This document shows, one piece after another, positions 41,710-50,028 of a DNA stretch of 64,000 bases. This stretch comes from Streptomyces sp. NBC_01198 (GTDB lineage Bacteria; Actinomycetota; Actinomycetes; Streptomycetales; Streptomycetaceae). Within the stretch, counting starts at the first letter, position 1. The number at the start of each line of letters is the position of its first letter. The notes beneath the pieces are model-generated. The model searched no databases and had not been told where the DNA came from. It saw only the letters and a list, made by a program, of their open reading frames with translations. The translations under genes were made by a program, and so were the position numbers. The stretch spans positions 1,798,001 to 1,862,000 of the forward strand of contig NZ_CP108568.1 in assembly GCF_036010485.1 (NCBI RefSeq), in the 5' to 3' direction.

Positions 41710-42774
41710 CACCTTCGTCCCGTTCGCGGTCCCGGCCGACGCCACGTCCAGGCACTTGCCCAGCGCCTTCAGCGTGCCGCCTGAACCGACGGTCCAGGCT
41801 TGCGCGTTCGTCCCGTTGCAGTCGTACAGCTGCACCGCCGTGCCGTTGGCGCTGCTCGCACCCGCCACGTCGACGCACTTCCCGCCGAAGCCGTGGATCG
41901 GGCCGGTCGCGCTGCCGGGGGGCGGGGTGACGGGCCCTGACTGGCCGCCGAGCCAGCGCAGCCCCTGCAGCAGGAGCTGGTTCTGCTGTGCGCTGGCGAA
42001 GGTCGAGGACAGCGTCGTGTTCGTGGCGTAGTCCATCGCGTTGTGCCCGAAGTTGTTGTAGATCATCTTGTAGTTGTGGTTGGTCCACACGATCGGGTAA
42101 TACCCGCTGTACCAGGTCTGGTTGGGGTCCGTGCCGATCGGGAACGTGGACTGGTCCATGGACGCCAGGATGTCGATGTCCGGATTCTGCCGCAGGTCGT
42201 GCTGCCAGCTGTACCACTCGCTGACCGACGAGGTGATGGTGGACGGCAGGCCAGCCGTCGCGGGGTGGTTCGGGTCCTCGATCCGCAGCGTCTCCGAGGT
42301 CGGGCCCCAGCTGTTGGACTTGAAGGTCCCGGTGCCGAGGAAGGTCTCGTGGTACCAGGACCAGTCACTGGGCGTCTGGTCGTTGTACGCCGAGACGTGG
42401 AAGCCCATCCAGCCGCCGCCGTTGTTCATGTACGTCTGGAACGCGCTGCGCTGGGCCGCGGTCTGCGGGTAGTTGTCGAGGAACATCACGACCTGGTAGT
42501 TCGCCAGGTTGGCGGTGTTGAGCTGGTTCCAGTCGTTGGTCGCGGTGTACGAGAAGCCGTTGGCCGCGGCCTGCTGCGGGAACCAGGCGTTCGCCTCGTG
42601 CACGAAGCTGATGTGCGCCGCGTCGTAGGTGCCGTCGTAGAAGGCGAGCACCTTGAACGCCGGAGCCGCCGCGTGCGCCCGGTGCGCGGGAGCGGTCAAC
42701 GCGGCCAGCAGCACCGCAAGCAGGGCGAACAGGCGTATCAGGACGCGGGGATGTGGGGTACGGGTTCTGACCAT
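41524..42774 (-). CDS. Secreted ThuA-domain protein with ricin B-type lectin
   Basis: This is a 416-residue secreted protein. The signal peptide ends near AHAAAP. A ThuA (glutamine-amidotransferase-like) domain spans about residues 38-270 (FKVLAFYDGTYDAAHISFVH, GGGWMGFHVSAYN, YKMIYNNFGHNAMDYATN). A short linker with Pro/Gly leads to a ricin B lectin of three repeats (GGKCVDVAGASSANGTAVQL, GKCLDVASAGTANGTKVQVY, GKCLDATGNTSANGTKLQIW). ThuA proteins are tied to trehalose and other sugar metabolism, but the enzyme reaction is unclear. The lectin probably anchors it to polysaccharide. It is divergent from the alginate-lyase-like gene and shares its lectin end. Confidence 0.85.
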   Translation of the reverse strand: MVRTRTPHPRVLIRLFALLAVLLAALTAPAHRAHAAAPAFKVLAFYDGTYDAAHISFVHEANAWFPQQAAANGFSYTATNDWNQLNTANLANYQVVMFLDNYPQTAAQRSAFQTYMNNGGGWMGFHVSAYNDQTPSDWSWYHETFLGTGTFKSNSWGPTSETLRIEDPNHPATAGLPSTITSSVSEWYSWQHDLRQNPDIDILASMDQSTFPIGTDPNQTWYSGYYPIVWTNHNYKMIYNNFGHNAMDYATNTTLSSTFASAQQNQLLLQGLRWLGGQSGPVTPPPGSATGPIHGFGGKCVDVAGASSANGTAVQLYDCNGTNAQAWTVGSGGTLKALGKCLDVASAGTANGTKVQVYDCNGSGSQVWQPGAGGSLVNPQSGKCLDATGNTSANGTKLQIWSCTGSANQSWTLPTA

Positions 42775-42834
42775 GGGAGGCCTTCCTCGTGCGCGACGGT
42801 GGGGGGGACGTGCGCCTGTAGGCAGGATTCAAAG

Positions 42835-42876
42835 GTCTAGACGCTGTTCATGTCAATGACCTATGGTCCATACCAT
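42835..42876. promoter_or_regulatory. Divergent promoter and operators of the lectin gene pair
   Basis: On the minus strand a perfect -35 TTGACA (complement of 42851-42856) is followed after 18 bases by TTGAAT. The palindrome GTCTAGAC (42835-42842) lies in the spacer between them. A second dyad ATGGTCCATACCAT (42863-42876) resembles GntR/HutC operators and sits between the two genes. Both could be bound by a DasR-like protein. Confidence 0.6.
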
Positions 42877-42923
42877 CCTGACGCTCCCCCACGCTTGTCC
42901 ATCCCGACGTCAAGGAGCCCCCC

Positions 42924-44627
42924 ATGCAAGGATTCCTGCACAGAAATCCCGACACCCCGCGAAGTAACCGGTTTCGCAGAATGCCCGGTCTGATCGCCGC
43001 AGCAGCGGTGCTGACCACGGTCGCCGCACTTGTGACCGGTACCGGAGCCGCGACGGCCGCGAACCCGGCTGCGGCGCCCGCCGCCGCGCCCGCCGTCGCC
43101 GCCGCGCCGACCGCCTTCGTCCACCCCGGCGTTCTGGTCAGCAGGTCCCAACTCGACTACGTGCGCAGCAAGGTACAGGCCGGGGCGGCGCCCTGGGCCG
43201 CCGCCTACACGCAGCTGACGTCCAGCTCCTACGCCTCGCTGTCGCGCACCCCCAAGCCGCGCGCCACGGTCGAGTGCGGGCCCTACTCCGACCCCGACAA
43301 CGGCTGTACGGACGAGCGCGAGGACGCCATCGCGGCGTACACCGACGCCCTCGCCTGGTACGTCAGCGGCAACGCGGCCTACGCGCAGGAGTCGATCAAG
43401 CTGATGGACGCCTGGTCGGCGACCATCACCGTGCACACCAACAGCAACGCGCCGCTGCAGACCGGCTGGGCCGGCTCGGTGTGGCCGCGGGCGGCCGAGA
43501 TCATCAAGTACACCTACAGCGGCGGCTGGCCCAACTCCGGACGCTTCGCCACCATGTTGCGCAACGTCTACCTGCCCGAGGTCATCAACGGCTCGAACAG
43601 CAACGGCAACTGGGAGCTGACGATGATGGAGGCCGCCGTCGGCATCTCCATCTTCCTGGACGACGGCGCCTCCTACGACCGGGCGATCGCCCGCTACCTC
43701 AACCGCGTCCCGGCATACATCTACCTCAGCTCCGACGGCTCGCTCCCCAAGACGGTGCCGGGCAGCGGCCTGACCAACGCGTCGCAGATCATCGGCTACT
43801 GGCAGGGGCAGTCCACCTTCGTGGACGGGCTCACCCAGGAGACCTGCCGCGACTTCACCCACACCGGTTACGGCATCGCGTCGATCTCCGACGTCGCCGA
43901 GACCGCGTACATCCAGGGCCAGGACCTGTACCCGCAGGTCGGTGCGCGCCTGCAGCAGGCGCTCGGCTTCCAGTCGAAGTACGAGCTCGGCGCCGCGCCG
44001 CCGTCCTGGCTGTGCGGCGGCCATCTCACACTGGGCCTCGGCCCGGTCACCGAGGTCGGCTTCAACGCGCTGCACAACCGGATGGGCATCGCGATGACCA
44101 ACACGCAGACGTTGACGGAGTCACGCCGCCCCGCCGGCTCCGACAACCTCTTCGTCGCCTGGGAGACGCTCACCAACGCGGACAATCCCGATGTGGCGCC
44201 GGGCGGCGACACGACGCCGCCGACACCGCCGCCGAGCGGCGGGGCGGGGCCGATCACCGGCCTCGGCGGGAAGTGTGTCGACGTGGCGGGTGCGAGCAGT
44301 GCCAACGGCACGGCGGTGCAGGTGTACGACTGCAACGGCAGCGGAGCGCAGTCCTGGAGGGTCGGGACGGGAGGTGTGCTCCAGGCGCTGGGCAAGTGCC
44401 TGGACGTCGCCTCGGCAGGCACCGCGAACGGGACGAAAGTCCAGGTCTACGACTGCAACGGCAGCGGGTCGCAGGTCTGGCAACCCGGCGCCGGCGGCTC
44501 GCTGGTGAACCCGCAGTCGGGCAAGTGCCTCGATGCCACCGGCAATACGTCGGCCAACGGCACGAAGCTGCAGATCTGGTCCTGCACCGGTTCCGCCAAC
44601 CAGTCCTGGACGCTGCCCACCGCCTGA
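42924..44627 (+). CDS. Secreted alginate-lyase-like protein with ricin B-type lectin
   Basis: The protein has 567 residues. A signal peptide (MPGLIAAAAVLTTVAALVTG, cut near ATA-AN) and an Ala/Pro stretch precede an (alpha/alpha)-barrel domain of the alginate_lyase family (about 65-430). It has SRSQLDYVRSKVQAGAAPWA, SNGNWELTMMEAAVGISIFL, RDFTHTGYGIASISDVAET and the closing HNRMGIAMTNTQ. A Pro/Gly linker follows, then a three-repeat ricin B lectin whose last part is identical to that of the divergent ThuA gene. AAGGAG precedes the ATG. Members cut uronic-acid polymers by beta-elimination; the true substrate is unknown. A terminator follows the stop. Confidence 0.88.
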   Translation: MQGFLHRNPDTPRSNRFRRMPGLIAAAAVLTTVAALVTGTGAATAANPAAAPAAAPAVAAAPTAFVHPGVLVSRSQLDYVRSKVQAGAAPWAAAYTQLTSSSYASLSRTPKPRATVECGPYSDPDNGCTDEREDAIAAYTDALAWYVSGNAAYAQESIKLMDAWSATITVHTNSNAPLQTGWAGSVWPRAAEIIKYTYSGGWPNSGRFATMLRNVYLPEVINGSNSNGNWELTMMEAAVGISIFLDDGASYDRAIARYLNRVPAYIYLSSDGSLPKTVPGSGLTNASQIIGYWQGQSTFVDGLTQETCRDFTHTGYGIASISDVAETAYIQGQDLYPQVGARLQQALGFQSKYELGAAPPSWLCGGHLTLGLGPVTEVGFNALHNRMGIAMTNTQTLTESRRPAGSDNLFVAWETLTNADNPDVAPGGDTTPPTPPPSGGAGPITGLGGKCVDVAGASSANGTAVQVYDCNGSGAQSWRVGTGGVLQALGKCLDVASAGTANGTKVQVYDCNGSGSQVWQPGAGGSLVNPQSGKCLDATGNTSANGTKLQIWSCTGSANQSWTLPTA

Positions 44628-44635
44628 CGGCGCCT
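44442..44635 (+). repeat. 194-bp perfect inverted repeat, right arm (lectin 3' end)
   Basis: Partner of 41516-41709. The arms are 2.7 kb apart, pointing outwards, with the divergent promoter in the middle. Confidence 0.9.
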
Positions 44636-44657
44636 CAGAGGCCGTCCCCCCAAAGAC

Positions 44658-44697
44658 GGCGCCGCCGCGAAGATGGGTGCGCATTCGCGGCGGCGCC
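44658..44697. terminator. Bidirectional hairpin terminator
   Basis: A 14-bp perfect stem (44658-44671 with 44684-44697, GGCGCCGCCGCGAA) lies between convergent genes. Confidence 0.85.
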
Positions 44698-44723
44698 CAC
44701 CCGGCCTGAGGGCCAGGCCATGG

Positions 44724-45404
44724 CTACGGGACGAGCTCGCGCAGGGGGACGCCGGCCAGGGTCCGTACCTCGCGGGACAGGTGCGGCTGGTCGGCGTAGC
44801 CCGCGTCCGCGGCGACGCGGGCAAAGGGGGTGCCGGCCCTGGCCATCCGCAGCGCGCGCTGCATCCGCAGCACCCGGGTGAGCGTCCTGGGGCCGTAGCC
44901 GAAGGCCGCCTCGCAGCGGCGGCGCAGTTGCCGCTCGCCGAGCCCGCACGCGGCGGCGACCGCGGTGACCGCTCCGCCCGCCGACAGGGCGGCGGCGACC
45001 GCGGCGGGCAGCGGGTCGGCGGGCCCGGCCGTACGGGCGCGTTCCGCGGCCCAGGCGTCCAGCGCCCCCGCGGGGCCGGCGTCCGCCCGCTCGGCCAGCC
45101 GCCTGGCCTGCGCGGCGGGCCACAGGTCGGCGAGCGGCACCCGCAGATCGCGCAGGTCGCGGGCGGGCGCGCCCAGCAGCGCGGGGCCTACGCCGGGGTC
45201 GAACCGCAGGCCCGCATAGGTGGTGCCGGGCCGGTCGGTGGTGAGGTGCGCCAGCGTGTCGGGCCCGGCCACCAGCAGGGTGCCGTCGTCCCAGATCAGG
45301 TCCATGCACCCGTCGGGCAGCACCCGATAGGGCCCGCTGCCGCCGGTCCGCGTCCACAGGGTCGTCCCCGCGGCGAGCGCGGCCCGTTCGCGGTAGGCGC
45401 TCAT
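44724..45404 (-). CDS. AraC family regulator with DUF6597/XylS-type sensor region
   Basis: This 226-residue protein has an N-terminal effector region with the pattern VLPDGCMDLIWDDGTLLVAG and a C-terminal AraC double HTH (VTAVAAACGLGERQLRRRCE, FGYGPRTLTRVLRMQRALRM, FARVAADAGYADQPHLSREV). The DGCMDLIW motif marks a common actinobacterial AraC subgroup whose effector is unknown. Its ATG overlaps the yihY stop (ATGA), so it is cotranscribed with that membrane protein. Confidence 0.88.
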   Translation of the reverse strand: MSAYRERAALAAGTTLWTRTGGSGPYRVLPDGCMDLIWDDGTLLVAGPDTLAHLTTDRPGTTYAGLRFDPGVGPALLGAPARDLRDLRVPLADLWPAAQARRLAERADAGPAGALDAWAAERARTAGPADPLPAAVAAALSAGGAVTAVAAACGLGERQLRRRCEAAFGYGPRTLTRVLRMQRALRMARAGTPFARVAADAGYADQPHLSREVRTLAGVPLRELVP

Positions 45405-46621
45405 CCTTCGTCCCAGGGCGGCGGCTGCCGCGGCGGGAGCGGGGGCATCGGCGGCGGCAGGGGCCGCGGCGTGCGGGGCGGTATCAGCGGGGCTGGCGGC
45501 TCCGGCTTGGGGCGGCGGGACCGCAGCCGGGAGCGGACGTCGCTGTGCGGCAGGACGTCGACCCAGCGCTCGGGGTACTCCGCGGGCGGGTCGTCGTCCT
45601 CCTCGGCCGCGGCGGCCTGCCGGGCGCGGCGGGCGGCGGCCCGGGCGACCACCTCGGCGGCGGCGGCCTCCTTGAGCCGGTCGTTCTCCTCGCGGGCGGC
45701 GGCGGTGGCCAGCGACGGCCAGATGCGGTCGACGCCGGCGTTGACCGCGGCGCCGACAAGGACGGCGAAGGCCGACACCCCGATCCACAGCAGCACGGCC
45801 ACCGGCGCGGCCAGCGAGCCGTAGATCGTCGGGCCCTCCACCGCGTGCGTGAGGTAGATCCGCAGGATGAAACTGCCGAGCACCCACATCAGCAGCGCGA
45901 CGAGCGCGCCGGGCACGTCCTCGTACCAGGGCGCGCGTACCGGCACGGAGACGTGGTAGAGCGTGGTGAGGAAGGCGACCGAGGCCAGCAGGACGAACGG
46001 CCAGTACAGCACGTGCACGGTGCCTGAGGTGCCGGGCACCAGCTCGTTCACCGCGTTCGGGCCGACCACGATCAGCGGCAGCACCGCGGCGCCCAGGACC
46101 AGCGCGACCACGAACAGGCCCAGCGACATCAGCCGGGTGCGGACGATCCCGCGGCGGCCCTCCAGGCCGTACATGATGGTGATGGTGTCCACGAAGACGT
46201 TCACCGCGCGGGAGCCGGACCACAGGGCGATCAGGAAGCCCAGCGAGATCAGGTCCGGGCGGCGCCCGTGGAAGACGTCGTCCACCAGGGGTTTGACCAG
46301 CTGGTTGACGCCCTTGTCGGACAGGACGGTCGAGGACGCACTGAGGATGTTGTGCCGGATGTGGTCGATGGTGTCCAGGCCGATGACGGTGTCGACGTAG
46401 CCGAGCGCCCCCACCAGGCCGAGCAGCAGCGGCGGCAGGGACAGCAGCACGAAGAAGGCCGCCTCGGCGGCGAGTCCGGTGACGCGGTACTCCATGCACG
46501 AGTCGATGGTGTCCTTGAGCAGGAGCCAGCCGACTTTCCGCTTGGAGACGTTGCGGTACAGCACCCTGGCCCGCCGCCAGCGGCTCGGACGCCGGTGGCT
46601 TCTTTCTTCTGCTGCTCGCAC
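45401..46621 (-). CDS. YihY/BrkB family membrane protein
   Basis: This 406-residue protein has six or seven membrane segments in residues 45-310 (AAFFVLLSLPPLLLGLVGAL, LISLGFLIALWSGSRAVNVF, LGLFVVALVLGAAVLPLIVV, VLYWPFVLLASVAFLTTLYH, VPGALVALLMWVLGSFILRI, AAPVAVLLWIGVSAFAVLVG). It ends in a cytoplasmic tail rich in Ala/Glu and then Pro. The family was once taken for RNase BN; its role is unknown. The GTG start at 46621 lies only 18 bases from the divergent aidB start, so a start further in (for example GTG near 46564) is possible. Confidence 0.85.
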   Translation of the reverse strand: MRAAEERSHRRPSRWRRARVLYRNVSKRKVGWLLLKDTIDSCMEYRVTGLAAEAAFFVLLSLPPLLLGLVGALGYVDTVIGLDTIDHIRHNILSASSTVLSDKGVNQLVKPLVDDVFHGRRPDLISLGFLIALWSGSRAVNVFVDTITIMYGLEGRRGIVRTRLMSLGLFVVALVLGAAVLPLIVVGPNAVNELVPGTSGTVHVLYWPFVLLASVAFLTTLYHVSVPVRAPWYEDVPGALVALLMWVLGSFILRIYLTHAVEGPTIYGSLAAPVAVLLWIGVSAFAVLVGAAVNAGVDRIWPSLATAAAREENDRLKEAAAAEVVARAAARRARQAAAAEEDDDPPAEYPERWVDVLPHSDVRSRLRSRRPKPEPPAPLIPPRTPRPLPPPMPPLPPRQPPPWDEG

Positions 46622-46639
46622 CCCCTTACGTTAGCTGGC

Positions 46640-48277
46640 ATGACTGCCCCCACTCACACGGTGACGAACCAGGCCCCACCCCTGGTCGGCTATGACGTGT
46701 ACAGCACCGACACCGCCCTCACCGAGGCCGTCGCCCGGCACGCGGATCCGGCCCTGCTGCCGGAGATCGGCGAGGAGCTGTCCCTGCTGGGAACCGCCGC
46801 GGGTTCCACGCAGGCGCAGACCTGGGGCGAGGAGGCGAACAAGCACTCCCCCGTGCTGCGCACCCACGACCGTTACGGCAACCGCGTCGACGAGGTCGAC
46901 TTCCACCCGTCGTGGCACCGGCTGCTCGGCCACGCCGTCACGGCGGGCCTGACCGACGCCTGGTCGCGGCCCGACGGGCATCTGCGGCGGGCGGCCGGCT
47001 TCCTGGTCTGGTCCCAGGTGGAAGCGGGGCACGGCTGCCCGGTGTCCATGACGCACGCGGCGGTGCCCGCGCTGCGCACCGACCCGGCGATCGCCGCCGA
47101 GTGGGAGCCGAGGCTCGGCTCGCACGCCTACGACCCGCGGCTGGTGCCGGCCGGCGAGAAGGCCGGCGCGCTGTTCGGTATGGGCATGACGGAGAAGCAG
47201 GGCGGCTCCGACGTCCGCGCCAACACCACCAGGGCGGAGCCGCTGGCCGAGGAGGGGGCGTACGCGCTCACCGGGCACAAGTGGTTCTGCTCCGCGCCGA
47301 TGTCGGACGGCTTCCTGGTGCTGGCGCAGGCGCCGGCCGGGCTGACCTGCTTCCTGCTGCCGCGGGTACTGCCCGACGGCACCCGCAACGTCTTCGCGAT
47401 CCAGCGGCTCAAGGACAAGCTCGGCAACCGCTCCAACGCGTCGTCCGAGGTCGAGTTCGACGGCACCTGGGCGCGGCGGGTCGGCGAGGAGGGCCGCGGG
47501 GTCGCCACCATCATCGAGATGGTGGCCGCCACCCGGCTGGACTGCGCGCTCGGCTCCGCGGCGCTCATGCGGCAGGCCGTCGCGCAGGCCGTGCACCACG
47601 CCACGTACCGCAGCGCGTTCGGCGGGCCGCTCATCGACAAGCCGCTGATGCGCAACGTCCTCGCGGACCTGGCGCTGGAGTCCGAGGCCGCCACCACGAC
47701 GGTGCTGCGGCTCGCCGCCGCGTGCGACGCCGACACCGAGCGGGAACGGCACTTCAGGCGGCTCGCCGTGGCGGTGACCAAGTTCTGGGTCACCAAGCGG
47801 TGTCCCGCCGTCGCGGCGGAGGCGCTGGAGTGCCTGGGCGGCAACGGGTACGTCGAGGAGTCCGGGATGCCGAGGATCTTCCGGGAGTCCCCGCTGAATT
47901 CGGTGTGGGAGGGGTCGGGGAACGTGCAGGCGCTCGACGTGCTGCGGGTGCTTCAACGCGAACCGCTCGCGGTCGACGCGTTCCTCTCCGAGGTGGGGTC
48001 GGCCAGGGGCGCCGACCACCGCCTCGACGCGGCCGTCAAGGACCTGCTCGCAGAGCTCGGCGATCTCGACGGCGTCGAGGCGCGGGCCCGCCGCATCGTC
48101 GAGCGCATGGCGCTGGTGCTCCAGGGCTCCCTGCTCGTCCGGTTCGCACCGGAGGCGGTGGCCGACGCGTTCTGTGCTTCGCGCCTCGGGGGGGACTGGG
48201 GTTCCACGTTCGGCACGTTGCCGACAGGTCTTGACCTGTCCTCCCTCCTGGACCGGGCCAGCCCCACGGGCCGGTAG
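46640..48277 (+). CDS. aidB: AidB-type acyl-CoA dehydrogenase family protein
   Basis: The 545-residue flavoprotein has the AidB hallmarks MGMTEKQGGSDVRANTT, a C-terminal ECLGGNGYVEES and an enlarged acyl-CoA dehydrogenase fold (HKWFCSAPMSDGFLVLAQ, RLKDKLGNRSNASSEVEF). E. coli AidB is induced by alkylating agents and binds DNA and FAD; isovaleryl-CoA dehydrogenase activity is weak. A -10-like TACGTT ends seven bases before the ATG and no Shine-Dalgarno is seen, so the transcript may be leaderless. It is followed by an interspersed repeat and a terminator. Confidence 0.88.
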   Translation: MTAPTHTVTNQAPPLVGYDVYSTDTALTEAVARHADPALLPEIGEELSLLGTAAGSTQAQTWGEEANKHSPVLRTHDRYGNRVDEVDFHPSWHRLLGHAVTAGLTDAWSRPDGHLRRAAGFLVWSQVEAGHGCPVSMTHAAVPALRTDPAIAAEWEPRLGSHAYDPRLVPAGEKAGALFGMGMTEKQGGSDVRANTTRAEPLAEEGAYALTGHKWFCSAPMSDGFLVLAQAPAGLTCFLLPRVLPDGTRNVFAIQRLKDKLGNRSNASSEVEFDGTWARRVGEEGRGVATIIEMVAATRLDCALGSAALMRQAVAQAVHHATYRSAFGGPLIDKPLMRNVLADLALESEAATTTVLRLAAACDADTERERHFRRLAVAVTKFWVTKRCPAVAAEALECLGGNGYVEESGMPRIFRESPLNSVWEGSGNVQALDVLRVLQREPLAVDAFLSEVGSARGADHRLDAAVKDLLAELGDLDGVEARARRIVERMALVLQGSLLVRFAPEAVADAFCASRLGGDWGSTFGTLPTGLDLSSLLDRASPTGR

Positions 48278-48283
48278 GCCCCT

Positions 48284-48425
48284 CGCGCCCCAGGGGGTGC
48301 CACTTGCGGCGGCGTCGCCCGCGTCCCGCCGCCGTGGCTTGTCGCGCAGTTCCTCGCGCCCCTGAGGTGGTGCCCTCTGCGCTGAGGGTGAGCGTTTTTC
48401 CGGGGCGCGGGGAACTGCGCGCCCA
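48284..48425. repeat. Interspersed intergenic repeat, inverted pair of cores
   Basis: A forward core CTTGTCGCGCAGTTCCTCGC (48,337-48,356) and an inverted core GGGGCGCGGGGAACTGCGCG (48,402-48,421) flank a GCGTTTTTCC run. An additional partial core CTCGCGCCCC stands at 48,283. It begins immediately after the aidB stop. Confidence 0.8.
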
Positions 48426-48484
48426 GTCAACGCGGCGGGACGGGCCCGGAGAGGCAGGGGTCGTGGGGAAGGGTGAGCCCCGGA

Positions 48485-48520
48485 GGGGGGTGGTGCCGCG
48501 CCGACTCGGCACCACCCCCC
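48485..48520 (+). terminator. Hairpin terminator
   Basis: There is a 14-bp perfect stem (48485-48498 with 48507-48520, GGGGGGTGGTGCCG) and an 8-base loop. The gap 48,278-48,649 otherwise holds only the repeat above and the promoter region of the next gene. Confidence 0.85.
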
Positions 48521-48649
48521 GTCCGTGACGCGGCGTCAGGGTCCGCCCAACGCGCTCACCGGCGCAACCGTTGCACCCGGTTGCAGGAAAGCCGAGCGCC
48601 CGGGTCCGCCCCCCGGGCACCATGGCAGGAACGGCAGAACGGAGGCGGC

Positions 48650-49930
48650 GTGCCACACCTTCCGATCGGCTTGGGGCGGCTGGACAGGACCGACGTCCGC
48701 ATGTCCCCGCATCTGCTCGCCTCCGTACGGGCGGCCACCCTGGCCGGGGACGTGCCGCCCGAGGCGCCGCGCGCGGTGATCGGGGCGTCGTGGGAGCGGA
48801 CGCTGCGGCACGGCGTGGACCCGGACGTCGGCCGGCACAACGGCCTGCTCGGCGCCGACGAGATCGAGCACCGCAGGCACAGCACCCCGCTGGGGGACGT
48901 CCTCCACGTGCTGCGCGAGGGCCTGGTCTCGGTCGCGGACGCGGCCTGGCACATCATGGTGGTGACCGACGCCGAGGGCCGGCTGCTGTGGCGGGACGGC
49001 AGCCTCGCCGTCCGCAGGAGTGCCGACCGGCTGGGCTTCGCCGAGGGCGCGTCCTGGTCGGAGGAGGTGGTCGGCACCAACGCCATCGGCACCGCGCTGA
49101 TCACCCGCACGCCGCTGCAGGTGCACTCGGCCGAGCACTTCGTACGCACGCACCACGGCTGGACGTGTGCCGCCTCGCCGGTGCACGACCCGCGGGACGG
49201 CCGCCTGCTGGGCGTGGTGGACGTCAGCGGGCCGGCGGCGACGGTGCACCCGGCGACGCTGGCGCTGGTGTCGGCGGTGGCGCGGGTCGCCGAGGGCGAG
49301 CTGCGCCTGCGGCACTGGGCGGCGGTCGAGCGGCTGCGGTCGGTCGCGGCGCCGCTGCTGGCCGGCATCGGCGGCCAGGCGCTGGTGGTGGACCGGAACG
49401 GCTGGACGGCCGCGGCGACCGGCCTGGCGCCGGCCCAGCGGATCGCGCTGCCCACCGCGACGGCCGCCGGGCAGATGTGGCTGCCGGCGCTGGGGGTGTG
49501 CCGGGTCGAGCCGCTGCCGGGCGGCTGGCTGATCCGGGTGGGCGGCGCGGAGCGGCCGCCGGCGGCGAGCCGGGTGGTGGTCGACGTGAGCCGCCCCGAG
49601 GGCTGGACGGTCACCCTGTCGGGCCCGGCGGGCAGCTGGTCGCAGGCGCTCAGTCCGCGGCACGCGGAGCTGCTGTACGTGCTGGCGCTGCACCGGGCGG
49701 GCCGCACGGCGGCGGAGCTGGCGGGCGACCTCTTCGGCGACCCGAGCCGTACGGTGACCGTGCGGGCGGAGATGTCGCGGCTGCGCAGGAATCTGGCCGG
49801 GGTGCTCGCCCACCGGCCCTACCGCTTCGCCGAGGCGGTGGAGGTGGAGCTGGTGCTGCCGGACCACCGGCCCGACCTGCTGCCGCAGTCGGTGGCGCCC
49901 GCGGTGCTGGCGACCCGCGGGCCCCGCTGA
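48650..49930 (+). CDS. GAF-domain transcriptional regulator (AcoR-like N-terminal half)
   Basis: The protein has 426 residues from GTG 48650, with GGAGG four bases upstream. The N-terminal part follows the AcoR/acetoin-regulator pattern (AVIGASWERTLRHGVDPDVG), and a GAF domain spans about 90-230 (ADAAWHIMVVTDAEGRLLWR, SWSEEVVGTNAIGTALIT, THHGWTCAASPVHDPRDGRL). The C-terminal ~120 residues contain a predicted winged helix (ALSPRHAELLYVLALHRAGR, VTVRAEMSRLRRNLAGVLAH). There is no AAA+ sigma-54 activator module, in keeping with the absence of sigma-54 in streptomycetes. The ligand and targets are unknown. Confidence 0.83.
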   Translation: MPHLPIGLGRLDRTDVRMSPHLLASVRAATLAGDVPPEAPRAVIGASWERTLRHGVDPDVGRHNGLLGADEIEHRRHSTPLGDVLHVLREGLVSVADAAWHIMVVTDAEGRLLWRDGSLAVRRSADRLGFAEGASWSEEVVGTNAIGTALITRTPLQVHSAEHFVRTHHGWTCAASPVHDPRDGRLLGVVDVSGPAATVHPATLALVSAVARVAEGELRLRHWAAVERLRSVAAPLLAGIGGQALVVDRNGWTAAATGLAPAQRIALPTATAAGQMWLPALGVCRVEPLPGGWLIRVGGAERPPAASRVVVDVSRPEGWTVTLSGPAGSWSQALSPRHAELLYVLALHRAGRTAAELAGDLFGDPSRTVTVRAEMSRLRRNLAGVLAHRPYRFAEAVEVELVLPDHRPDLLPQSVAPAVLATRGPR

Positions 49931-49934
49931 CGGT

Positions 49935-49964
49935 CCGGGCCCGCGCCGACCGGCACGGGCCCGG
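49935..49964 (+). terminator. Hairpin terminator
   Basis: A 9-bp perfect stem CCGGGCCCG/CGGGCCCGG with a 12-base loop starts five bases after the stop. Confidence 0.75.
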
Positions 49965-50028
49965 CGACGGGCGGAGCGCACCGTATCCGGCCACGGCGGC
50001 GTACCGGCCTCCGCTTAGGGTGGGCGGC

